This document shows, in pieces, positions 13,001 to 21,967 of a DNA stretch of 64,000 nucleotides (its first letter is position 1; the number at the start of each line of letters is the position of its first letter). Under the pieces are notes generated by a model. It made no database searches. It was not told the origin of the DNA and saw only the letters and a list, made by a program, of their open reading frames with translations. The position numbers were made by a program, and so were the translations under genes. The DNA comes from Branchiostoma belcheri (lineage: Eukaryota; Chordata; Leptocardii; Amphioxiformes; Branchiostomatidae). Location: positions 1,030,733 to 1,094,732 of the forward strand of contig NW_017802824.1 of the NCBI RefSeq assembly GCF_001625305.1, given 5' to 3'.

Positions 13001-13642
13001 GTTTGCAACAGCGTATGGTTCATTGTCACCATCGTCAGTCATTATACTGTCTGCTTTGGGTTCTTCCTTTCTGTTGGAGTTGAAATTCATGGTCACTGTA
13101 CTGTCTGCTTGCTCTGCATTTTCAGTGCTTTGCTGTTCTTTTTCAATGTCTCCAATAGTGTCACCATTTTCTGTATTTTCCCCTGAGGCTGTGTACATGG
13201 CAGAGTTTTCAGCATGGATCGAATCAGATACAGAATATACATCAGCGACCTCTGGGGTGGAGATATCTGCCATATGATAAAAAGGCTCATTTGTGGCTGT
13301 ATGTTCGACTTCATTGCCAGCTACATACGTAGCCTCCAGCCTGTCTTGTCCTCGACTACTGGGAGAGTTTGGGCGGCATGTTGACATTCTTGTTGGCTCT
13401 GCAGTAGTGCTTTCTGTGTTCTGATCAGAGTGTAGATTATCTTCATTTTGTCCTGGGCTCGTCGGCTCCTCAGGATGGTTTGTATGATCATTCCTTCCTC
13501 TGATGGAGTGGGACATTTTGAATCTGTTGGCAAAGCCAGAATGAGAACTAGAAGTTATTTGTACATTTAGTGGCAAGGTGGTCCTGTGGTTTAATATATA
13601 TAGATTTGACTCAGAATCTGAAGGTTCTGTGTACACATCCAT
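7379..13642 (-). CDS. Type II membrane protein with SUEL lectin domain and NHL repeats (six exons, about 900 aa)
   Basis: Coding exons in transcript order are 13642-12466, 11987-11893, 10410-10101, 9669-9519, 8682-8534 and 8199-7379. Phases (1,0,1,2,1) all match, and the total of 2703 nt gives 900 residues. Residues 1-392 are an acidic, Ser/Thr-rich tail with three EPYAV and two NPMY motifs. Residues about 398-419 are a membrane span preceded by NRKR, implying an inside N-terminus. Residues 425-527 are a stalk of 11-residue TNPPSLGG/NGT repeats with N-glycosylation sequons. Residues about 530-627 match the SUEL/rhamnose-binding lectin fold, and 628-900 hold at least four NHL-type blade repeats. 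The start has a strong context (GCCATGG). Family knowledge: SUEL domains bind galactose or rhamnose, NHL propellers bind protein or RNA, and NPxY/YxxV motifs recruit PTB/SH2 adaptors. I infer a surface recognition receptor; the ligand is unknown. Confidence 0.85.
8278..8345. repeat. GATA-type tetranucleotide microsatellite
   Basis: Imperfect GATA/GATG tetranucleotide run in intron 5 of the lectin-NHL gene, followed by a short TA and GA run. Confidence 0.85.
8534..8682 (-). CDS. Exon 5 of the lectin-NHL gene: C-terminal half of SUEL lectin domain
   Basis: The acceptor is TTTTGTAACAG. The exon encodes a segment ending LCQGLQQC ... HCPGYKKYMEVTYHC, which fits the conserved C-terminal block of SUEL lectins (Cys, Cys, C-P-G, K-Y-x-E-V-x-Y-x-C). 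Both lectin half-domains are thus split by a phase-2 intron of about 0.84 kb. The donor is GAAG|GTGGGT. Confidence 0.85.
9106..9330. repeat. Dispersed repeat fragment in the lectin-NHL gene intron
   Basis: The block ending ACCAACACAGATGAACTTTC at about 9303-9322 recurs as a terminal motif at about 39441-39460 (plus) and 52060-52079 (reverse). The preceding part is a remnant open frame of about 65 codons on the minus strand with no recognised domain. It is likely the end of an interspersed element; the class is not certain. Confidence 0.45.
9519..9669 (-). CDS. Exon 4 of the lectin-NHL gene: N-terminal half of SUEL lectin domain
   Basis: After an acceptor ending GATGCAG the exon encodes TTCEEEKMGLSC, then AANELIVIDDTFFGRR and a Cys-rich tail (CGC, SCDVC). 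The spacing Cys, Leu-x-Cys, hydrophobic run, then F/YGR is the signature opening of SUEL-type galactose-binding lectins. It ends CG|GTAGGA in phase 2 and joins exon 5 exactly. Confidence 0.8.
9962..10032. repeat. (AC)n-(TA)n microsatellite
   Basis: About 24 AC dinucleotides followed by about 12 TA dinucleotides, in the intron directly after the stalk exon of the lectin-NHL gene. Confidence 0.95.
10101..10410 (-). CDS. Exon 3 of the lectin-NHL gene: minisatellite-encoded stalk
   Basis: The acceptor is a long T-run ending TTCCAG; the exon opens with TLQEVKNLS. It then holds seven units of an 11-residue repeat (GTNPPSLGG-IN or GTTPPSLGT-TD) encoded by a 33-bp minisatellite. Three or more Asn-Gly-Thr sequons suggest a glycosylated, extended stalk. 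Two in-frame donors exist, after 10110 (GTAAGAC) and after 10101 (GTAAGTAT); both leave phase 1. The second is nearer consensus and is used here. Confidence 0.8.
10888..11610. mobile_element. Helentron-like non-autonomous element, copy 1
   Basis: It begins ACTAGAAAGGCC, then GGAGCAAATACAGC, and carries at 10929-10942 a 14-nt tag (ATGGGTTCACCACA) whose exact reverse complement lies at 11594-11607, at the far end, inside a short hairpin. Upstream of the hairpin is a purine-rich GGAGGAGAAGAAG run. A second copy at 22708-23519 has the same framework but a different tag pair. It sits in intron 2 of the lectin-NHL gene. Covarying subterminal inverted repeats and a terminal hairpin recall Helitron/Helentron relatives; the assignment is inference. 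Confidence 0.6.
11624..11856. mobile_element. MITE of the GGCCACACCAATTT family, short copy
   Basis: The left end TTAAGGCCATACCAATTTAG and right end AATTGGTGTAGCCTAA are inverted relative to each other. Internal phrases (agtttgataaaa, agcctggtatgttga) match the longer copies at 38009-38385 and 39864-40237. Confidence 0.6.
11893..11987 (-). CDS. Exon 2 of the lectin-NHL gene: transmembrane segment
   Basis: A 95-nt exon between a strong acceptor (TTGTTTTGCAG) and the donor ACG|GTAAAG. It joins exon 1 in phase 1 (making GAG) and encodes ENRKR followed by a hydrophobic stretch of about 22 residues beginning FLVALVVFLSLVGAI. The basic cluster on the N-terminal side predicts cytoplasmic N-terminus and extracellular C-terminus. 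It is too short to be found by ORF length. Confidence 0.85.
12466..13642 (-). CDS. Exon 1 of the lectin-NHL gene: cytoplasmic tail with EPYAV and NPMY repeats
   Basis: This 1177-nt exon starts at the ATG in GCCATGG and ends TTTGGG|GTAAGAT in phase 1. It encodes roughly 392 residues, very rich in Asp, Glu, Ser, Thr and Asn, with an internally repeated block: a D/E-rich run, EPYAV, a T/S-rich spacer, a VHKL segment, then NPMY. The block occurs twice in full, plus a third EPYAV-only version. The tyrosines sit in YAV and NPMY contexts like phosphotyrosine or PTB docking sites. That is inference from motif shape. Confidence 0.85.
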
Positions 13643-13721
13643 GGCAGGCCCCAGTGTTGTGCCGTGGAAAAGGCACTTTACTCCTTTTTCACCTGCTATG
13701 CCAATCTCAATAAATCAAACT

Positions 13722-14698
13722 TTGTTGAATACCTGAGGGATGAAAGATTTTTTATACCTACAACTTGCAGAAAAAAATCTGCACTGTAATGACTCATGAA
13801 CTCATTCTTCAGAGGATGTATTTTTTTCTGTCTGCAAATTTGCCTGTATCAGAGAATCTGATGTGAAGAATATACATGGCGTAACACTTACCGGTAAGTG
13901 AAGCCTTGAAAGCTGCAAATACTGACAGAACTGGACGAAGTTATCTTGGAACCTGTTCCTGGCAAAATTTCTGGTCAGGAAAAACGAGTTTTCTCCAGTC
14001 AGCTCTGAATGAATTTGGGGTGTGGTGCTCCCAACTCAAATGTTTTTCTCTCAACTGGTAGACTAATAAGTAGATGAAAAACTGTCCTTGGCGTGTACAC
14101 ATTGAACCTCTATCTTTTATCTCATCTGATCTTGCCAATCCTTGAGTTGCATAGATGTTTATTCATCTGATTTTATTATGTGATATATGTAAATAATACA
14201 TTGTATACTGTGTAAATAAAGTTCATGGACGGACCATGAAAAGGAAAAAAAACTCTGTTGAATACCTGAGGGATGAAAGATTTTTTCTACAACTTGCAGA
14301 AAAAAATCTGCACTGAGTAATGACTCATGAACTCATGCTTCAGAAGGTGTATTTTTTCTGTCTGCAAATTTGCCTGTATCAGAGAATCTGATGTGAAGAA
14401 TATACATGGCGTAACACTTACCGGTAAGTGAAGCCTTGAAAGCTGCAAATACTGACAGAACTGGACGAAGTTATCTCGGAGACTGTTCCTGGCAAAATTT
14501 CTGGTCAGGAAAAACAAGTTTTCTCCCGTCAGCTCTGGGTGAATTTGGGGTGTGGTGCTCCCAACTCAAATGTGTTTCTCTCAACTGGTAGACTAATATG
14601 TAGATGAAAAACTGTCCTTGGCGTGTACACATTGAACCTCTATCTTTTATCTCATCTGATCTTGCCAAGCCTTGAGTTGCATAGATGTTTATTCATCT
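13722..14698. repeat. Tandem duplication of a 450-bp block at 530-bp spacing
   Basis: Bases 13722-14168 recur at 14252-14698 with few differences; an internal 198-nt frame starts at 13941 and again at 14471, so the offset is exactly 530. The block begins GTTGAATACCTGAGGGATGA and ends GTTTATTCATCT. It lies directly upstream of the start codon at 13642, so part of it may act as 5' UTR or promoter of the lectin-NHL gene. I see no recognisable core promoter motif. Confidence 0.85.
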
Positions 14699-14705
14699 TT
14701 TTTTC

Positions 14706-14877
14706 ACCATAACCCAAACCAATTTATTTTCTTGGTCCTCTGACATTTCTTGGCGACATTCAGCAATTTGAATCAATGTGTAGTACCTGTCCTTGGTGCT
14801 GAACTCTTGATTATACTACATGCAGTTCCTCATTTTTTAATGTCAAGAACCAGGAAACTGTATTGATGTGGCCTAGC
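14706..14877. mobile_element. Degenerate MITE of the GGCCACACCAATTT family
   Basis: The left end is ACCCAAACCAATTTATTTTC and the right end contains TTGATGTGGCCTA, in inverted arrangement, but the termini are eroded. Confidence 0.4.
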
Positions 14878-14984
14878 CAAAACTTTGTGCAACGTGTCAT
14901 TCCCTGTTCCAGCTGCTATGTGGGGTGGGATCCTGGCAGCCAATAGGATCACGGTGTTCTGCAATCAAGAAATCAAGACCATAG

Positions 14985-15210
14985 CATGTTCAGTACAAAA
15001 GATACAAAAACCAGAAGTTCTGCTGCAGTACCAAGGTCATCTACCAGGAGGCCCATATTTGACCTTGACCTTCCTCTTCCTAAGGCTTACCAGCATACCA
15101 AATATCATCACAATCCATAAAGGCGTTATGAAGTTATGCTGACTACAAATGTGCGGAAACACACACACAGATGCGCCAAAAACAATACCTCCATTTTTCA
15201 TGGAGGTAAC
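14985..15210. repeat. Dispersed element with terminal CATGGAGGTA hairpin
   Basis: The segment with GAAGTTCTGCTGCAGTACCA and CCAAATATCATCAC recurs in reverse orientation at about 28130-28260. This copy ends AACAATACCTCC-CATGGAGGTAA, a small hairpin resembling the right ends of the Helentron-like elements. Confidence 0.5.
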
Positions 15211-15330
15211 AATGGTTATCTCAACAAAGGGGAAAAGTCAGCGAGAGGGTTACCAGACAAAGTCACAAATGTGACCCATCGCCAGCACGTACTAAACGCT
15301 ACCAAAATACTCCTTTACCGTATATTGTAA

Positions 15331-17397
15331 ACCTGTTAAACGATAGCATTTAGACAATTGCGGCATGTAGATAATTTATTGGTACCTTTGAAAATTAATT
15401 GGTATCTTTTAAATATGTATTGTATCTTTTAAATATGTATTGCTTCTTTGTATTGTCACCTGCTTGCCGTTCGCAAACTTTTAGACCGATTGTATATCAT
15501 GTCAACTTATGGAAATTTGTATGTAACGTTACATGTGAACTCGCAATTCAGCTCATGAGCTGCGAAGAGTTTGTATCGAGTAATAAACCATTCTATATTA
15601 TTCTTAAGTTATACATCAAAACGTGATTTTGCGATCAGCTGATCGCTTGCAGAAGTGGTCACAGTCTTTGCAGAAGTGAATTTTCCGTGTCCATCTCATT
15701 ACCATATGAATGTAAACCAAGCAGATGGTGGAAGGCAAAATCGTAACTGGGGATTGCCGTAGTTTACGGCTGGTATGTACTCTGTTTCCATTCATATGAT
15801 ATTGAGATTGGCACCGAAAAATTCACAAAGTTGATTTCTTTCGTATATTACAGTCGGTGAGTTAATATTCAGTTTGTTGTAATGAAGAAAAGACCAGGTT
15901 CAAACTGAAGCTATCCCTGTCCTTGGTGCTGAAAGCTATCCCTACACAGCACCCCTCCCCTGTTCGTAAGAATATTACGCGGTTGCCGAGCATTTTCACC
16001 TCCCCTAACCTCATAAACCGGCTTCTTTTCTCTGTAAATGCAGTTCGTACAACTTTGTAGCTTCTCTGGAGGAAAATAATTGCCCAAAATAGTCCCGTTT
16101 CTCCGAAAATCCTTCGTAATTTCAGTTGTTTACATGAAAAGTAAATCGGCTTTATGGTTTCGAGTCGGTTGCCCATATTTGGTCGTAAAGTGATACGTCG
16201 TCGTTATTTCTAACCAATCACCAACGCTGAATTGTATCAGCCAATCAGGCTTAATGACTCAAAAACGTTGCCGTTATGATAACCAATCAACATCAAGGAT
16301 ACATAGGCAAATGACCCTCTGCAATAATTCTATGAACAGCTAGAGGCCCTCATTGACACGTGTGATGAATTGGCATTATGGCGCCTGTGCCGGATGCATC
16401 ACAGCTTCCAATTAACTAAAACGTGAGGGAGTAAACTTTGTAAAGAAGGGTGCACGTTCGCCAGGGATGGAAAGATTCTTCTGGACACCTCAGGTATGAA
16501 TTATTACACTTCTAGAAAGGGTTTGGTGGAAAAACTGGAACGAAAAGTTTATGCGTTTTATTGATGTTTGTTTAATTTTTTCGTTACTAAACATATTTTC
16601 CTTTATTTCTTTGATTACTATCAGTTCTAACCGTCCAGAAAACACCTAGATGTGAAGAATGGACCATACAGAAAATATTGCAACAACTAGTTCTGTAATT
16701 GCTTGCGCTATTTTTGCTTTAAACGCCAATGTTTACACCCATTCCTGCCTATATTTAACCCAGCATATCTACACAGTTCGCCTGGAGGATTACGTAATAA
16801 CTACATCACATGACGTAATGCGGCACCTGGACTTAATGTCTGCATATTTTTTAGCCTCGTTATAAGACGAAATCCGCTGTTTTGATTGGTCCTCCTTATA
16901 ATTGAATCATTGCTCAGCTAAAACCTATCAAATAACCATTTTATTGATTAACGTTTGAAAATCCAAGGCTTGCTTCGCCGGAAGCGTACTTTTGGTCACA
17001 AATTGCGGACGTTTCGGTTATATTCGGCTATATTTTGTAACTTTGTGATCTTATTGTTGATACTATGGTATGGTAAGAATTGGATTTTCAGTTTAACAAT
17101 CTTTGATAAAGAGAATAAACACTCAAAGATCGAAGTACACAAATGAAGTATTTCATATCTACACGCATGTCGCGTGAAATTTACTCTTGTTGTACCGAGC
17201 TATTTTTTACGTATTGGAATCCCTAGAGGCAATTGTCGCAATAACTGTAATGTTTGTAATTTGTCACCTACTACTAGCTAGAAAATGTTCTTATCGCAAT
17301 CAGAAGATAAATGGGTAAAAAATCATTTATAGGAAAATTACTAACGTGTGTTTTCCTCGAGGTCTCCTTAAGTAAAATGGATGAGGATAGAAAAATT
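15331..17397. other. Gene-free stretch left of the palindrome
   Basis: No exon or domain can be supported. Several short frames (for example 15862-16176 minus, 104 codons) show no known motif. There is a weak inverted repeat around 15690-15815 (TCATTACCATATGAATG against CATTCATATGATATTGAGA). Confidence 0.5.
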
Positions 17398-17604
17398 GAA
17401 ACAGGCCGTCATTGGTCGTCATAATTAGATTACCAACTTCACATTAATTATGCACGGTCGTTCTGCACACCTGTGTAAAAACAAGTTTGGTTTGGTCCGT
17501 TCAAAATGGCGCTTTCGCACGACGGAAATACTCTGGGCTGATTTTTTCAAACTTGCTGGGTACTTTTTAGACGTTTTCGTTGGTAGAAAGTCTTAGTAAG
17601 TGTG

Positions 17605-17769
17605 TAGCAGAATTTCTGGGAGTGTTCGCCGAGGATTTGTACCGTTCTGGTGGTGTTTTGAAGAGAAAGTGCGGATTTCCTGACCTGGCGAATTTTGGAG
17701 AAGAGAAAAATGGCGAGACAGTTGGGAAGAGTAGCGTGGTATAGAGACGGCTTCGCTCATTGTTTCAGG
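17605..17769 (+). other. Putative first exon of the palindrome transcription unit (left arm)
   Basis: The conserved segment ending CTCATTGTTTCAG|GTAAAC looks like a first exon with a good donor; the right arm keeps the same junction (TTGCAG|GTAAAC, minus strand, about 26512). The upstream sequence with TTCAAAATGGCGCTTTCG is also conserved in a third, partial copy at 31130-31380. It could be a promoter-first-exon block. The transcription direction is inferred from splice signals only. Confidence 0.4.
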
Positions 17770-18831
17770 TAAACCAGTACATTGTTTGGCTGACATATTA
17801 TTCCTTAGCAACTAGTACGAACACGTCAAGTTATATTCCGTAAGAAATTACCTATTTCTGTATTAGGGAGCGGCCGTTTCTAATTTTATACAGGCTTAGA
17901 AAAAGTCTATCAAGCTGCCGCGTTTTCAACAACATTTTCAATGTGTGGTGCGCTTGTAGAATATATATAAAATGTATGTGGCAGTGCATGTCTTTTTAGT
18001 CAGTTGTTCAGCGTTTTGAGGTTATATTTTTTTAAATAAATTGTGTATCGACCAAACATTTTTCTTTATCTCCACGTGGTTCAAAACACCTGTTGGAATG
18101 TGGCCGTGTACATAATCAGTTATTTTTCCCGCCAAAAATTTGCGTAAATAAGATGGTGGCCTCAAAGCTTCAGGGCGCCGAAATGAATACGATACAAAAC
18201 GGTTCAATTCAAAACTAGCTATGTCGAGGTGACCATACTTTTTTTTTAATATCATGTGCCAATGTAAACAATAGCCTGGATTGTAACACTCCTGGCTAAC
18301 CATTGGTTTACAGCAAAGTTCTAGCTACATGTAGAAGTCCTGGTGGTGGAAAGAAGTTCCTTCTTCGTTATCATTTGCAATGTATTATGTATAATTTAAA
18401 AGCTTGTTCGTTTCCATTTTACAGCAATTCAATAATAATAATGACCAAGCTCACATATTTCTGACGCAAACACTACAGTTGACTATGCTTGAAGGTAGCA
18501 ATTTTTCAAAGCATTTTGCGCCAAGTGTTTTCGTATTCCACATAAAGCATATTCCACTAACCTACAGGGGGTGTCACTGGAAGACAGAAGAAAATGTCAA
18601 GACTATGCATGATGTACAAAATGACTAATAAACTGGTGGACGTCCCAATTACTAAGTACCTAATACCAGCCCAGAAGAGAACAAGAAATAGCCATGCCTT
18701 CAAGTACCAGAGTTATCAACCAAGGATAATGAGGTGTTCAAGAATTCATTCTATCCTGGAACTATCGCAGAGTGAAATTCGTGGTCACCAAGTACAGTAG
18801 GGGCATTGTCATTAGATGGCTTTACATGTAG

Positions 18832-21251
18832 GTGTCTGCTGACTGATGCAGTAGTGAAGACTATTGTCTGAACCTGACAAGACAGATTGGACCAGATCAG
18901 ATGATTTGATGACCCAAGAGGAATATCAGGTGAGAAAAATTCCAATTCTGCATTAATTACCATTTACTTGGTATTATTTGAGACAAGTGTGTAACTTTTA
19001 ATGTCTGTACACATTGAAGTTGCATGTACTGTAGGTGGCTGCTGACTGATGCAGTACTAGTAGTGGGGACTACTGCCTGTACCTGACAAGACAGACTGGA
19101 TCAGACCAGATGATTTGAAGACCCAAGAGGAATATCAGGTAAGAAAAATCCCAATTATGCATTTTACCGCTACAGCTATTTGATGTTATTTGAGACAAGT
19201 GTGTAACTTCTAATGTCCATATAGTTACATGTAGGTGGCTGCTGACTGATGCAGTAGTGGTGAATTCTTCGTAAACCTGACGAGAAGATTGGACCAGACC
19301 AGGTGATTTGAAGGCAGACGATGACTCTCAGGTGAGAAAAATCTGAATTTTGCATTCAACCTATACTTTGTTATTTGAGACAAGTGTGTAACTTCTAATG
19401 TTTGTATAGTTAGGTGGCTGCTGCCTGATGCAGTATTGAAGACTCCTGTCTGGACCTGACAAGAGAAGATTGGACCAGATCGGGTGATTTCGAGACACAA
19501 GAGCAAGATGACAACAACATCCACAGGTGAGGTAATGATTGCTTTTGAAGATCTGTTTGACTCTAGCACTCTTCCCCTTATGTCTTACACTTTATAAAAA
19601 TAACACACATGTAGCAAAACATCTTTCACATTAATTTTGTATTGCCTTTGACTTGAATAAATGACTAGTATATTAGACTTCTTGAGCACTTTTCAACATT
19701 TCTAGGAAGAGGCAAAGTAAAAGGTCGCATACAAGAGTTCATTTTTACCTGGTAGCTAGTTACCCATTCATATAATAGCCATGTACCTGGCATCAATTGT
19801 TCTTTTATAATTATGTAGGTATAATAGGGTCAGCAGTCCTGATGTTCCTGTCCAAACCAGGCAAGATGAGACAGCTGACTTTGAAGTTGAAGACAGAGTG
19901 AGGAGTTTGTACAGGTGAGACAATGCTTTCCAACTTTATTTTTTCTGGGTGTTAAGAGCTGAGAGGCACTAAGAAACTACTTTTAACACTTTCTAAGCAA
20001 TCAATCAACCGCAAGCATCATCTAAGCAAAGAGATAGTCAAATTGATAGTTGGATTTTATCATTATCTTTCATAGTCACCTAGTTGCCTGGCAATTTTTT
20101 TTTGGGGGGGGGAGTCGTATCACACATCACACTAATTATTCATTATATTAGTTAGGAGTGTCCTGACGTTCCTGTCTTGATGTTCCTGTCCTGACTGGGA
20201 AAAACCTGTGATGACGGCTCAGCAAACCAGTTGACCTGAAGACACAGAGTTTGTACCTAGTTATGCAGGTGAGACAATACTTAACAACAGTGTCATATTG
20301 GTTGTATTATTAAGAGCTTTGGCATAGCTTGCTACCAGTAACACTTTGAAAAGCCTATCTTTTTGTGCATCGATTCAAGCAACTTGCTTGACAACTTACA
20401 TTACTTATTAATATTCCTTGCCTCACATGTTATTATTAATAAGACTCTGAGGTGTAACATGCTACAAGTACAATACATTTTGTAACACTTTTAAAAGCAG
20501 TTTTTCTAGAGCCCTACATCTTTTCAAAAATCTATTCCATCAATGGGATAGTTGAATTGCATGATGTTATCATTGGTTTGGTTATTCGTGTTGCCTGGGG
20601 ATGTTATCCAATTCACACATCCTTCTATATATTTATTTTTAGGTGTGTGCTAAGGCTGTCCAGTCTGGGAGAAACCTGTGATGACAGCTCAACAAACCAT
20701 TAACTTGAAGATGCAGAAGGAAATGAAGACAGCAAAGCAGTGAGAGAAGACAGTGGGCACAGTTGTAGCTTGTGAGTATATTTTATTTGTTCAGCAACAC
20801 ACCCAGGCTAATAAATTTCTATCCTATAATCCAATCATCCAGTCTTTAAAGTTTTCACTGCTTTTGATTGCGTAGTATGTCACACTTTTCTAGACTCCTT
20901 TTCACATCTTCAAACAATTAGTCTGACAAAAGAGGTTATATTATATATTGTATAATGTCTCCAGTATAACCTCCTTGGTCCCACATTGCACTTTAAGTCA
21001 TTTGAGATACAGCATGTCACTTTCTGCACAGTGCTTTGGACCTTTACAGGCAGCATTTAATAGCTCCATTCTTACTTTCATAAACTTGCATGTTGTGTGA
21101 CATTATATCTTGCATTAGTAAGGCCAATTGCTCTTGTCAATACAGTGACTTTTGTTTCTCTGTCTTCAAGATGCGGACCTGGAGACTGGAATGCAGCAGG
21201 AGGAAGAACCAGACTTTTGTAGGCAGGGCTGCGTGAAAGAAGATGGGAGGA
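18832..21251 (+). other. Eight exon-like modules bounded by AG and GTRAG (left arm)
   Basis: Modules lie at 18832-18929, 19035-19138, 19235-19331, 19414-19526, 19819-19914, 20155-20268, 20643-20771 and 21171-21251. Each is preceded by TAG or AAG and followed by GTGAG or GTAAG. The first four are diverged copies of one ~100-nt unit (GTGGCTGCTGACTGATGCAG ... CAG|GTGAG) repeated every ~190-205 bp. Lengths are not multiples of three and module 1 has stops in all three frames, so if spliced this is a noncoding RNA. The right arm holds the same set on the opposite strand. Confidence 0.5.
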
Positions 21252-21906
21252 GTGAGTATGGTTTCTTTATTAACACGAGACAACACTCCACATGCACACA
21301 CTTGCACTCACATTTGTCTTTTTTCATTTAACGTTTATTGTAGCCAGCGACTTCAATTTCAATTGTTAAGCAACACTAAAAAATTCTTTGTATGGTTGAA
21401 TGCCAAATTACCCCTAAATTGTTGCTTCAGACCTTTACACTTAAATTCTCCCGCCGAAAAACTTTGTATCTTAGCTGGCCGCATCAATTCCTTAGCCATC
21501 CTTTTCGTATTGTATGCATCCCAAATTGCCCCCAAAATTGTCGCTTTAGACTTTTCTTTACACTTAAATTCTACCACCAAAAAACTTGTCTTTGTAATAA
21601 TTCCTTGTTCAGTCCATTTTCCCACCCAAAAAAATTAATTGGCACCTTCACCTGGTTGATTAATTGGATTAAGTTTTCCCGCCAAAAAACTTAGTATATA
21701 TAGAGCACTCTAACCTTGAACTTGTGCCCCCCTCCCCACTCTTCCTGCCCACCTCCCATACTTCTTCCACAACTCAGTATGTTAGTTACACTGTTCTCTG
21801 GAGTTTTTTCGAACATGCAATCACCACACTTTGTTGATCGACTGCAGTATTTCCACCAGTTAGACTTTAGAATAATCTCTCGCTCTCCTGGTCGGTCAAT
21901 TGCACT

Positions 21907-21967
21907 GGTATACTGATGTGTCGAAGCATCAATGTCTCCGAAAAGACATCCCACGGGGAGTACACTT
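21907..21967. other. 61-bp centre of the giant palindrome
   Basis: The only unpaired part of the inverted repeat. It contains the small stem TGTCTCCGAAAAGACA. The short centre means the arms could extrude as a cruciform or fold in a transcript. Confidence 0.8.

Larger units (their letters stand above)
17398..21906 (+). repeat. Left arm of a 9.5-kb giant inverted repeat
   Basis: Reading rightward from 17398 this arm matches the reverse complement of 26874 leftwards, with indels, up to 21906. Checked anchor points are GTCATTGGTCGTCATAATTA at 17409, TTCAAAATGGCGCTTTCG at about 17501, TGCGGATTTCCTGACCTGGC at about 17670, CCGCCAAAAATTTGCGTAAA at about 18129, and CTCTCGCTCTCCTGGTC at about 21877. 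By eye the identity is high but well below 100%. The arm carries eight exon-like modules listed separately. No coding potential was found. Confidence 0.9.

Noticed and set aside
17593..17811. Matching short frames in the two palindrome arms (17593-17811 minus and 26471-26726 plus)
   Set aside because: Similarity reflects DNA-level arm identity; frames shift between arms and stops differ, so there is no conserved protein.
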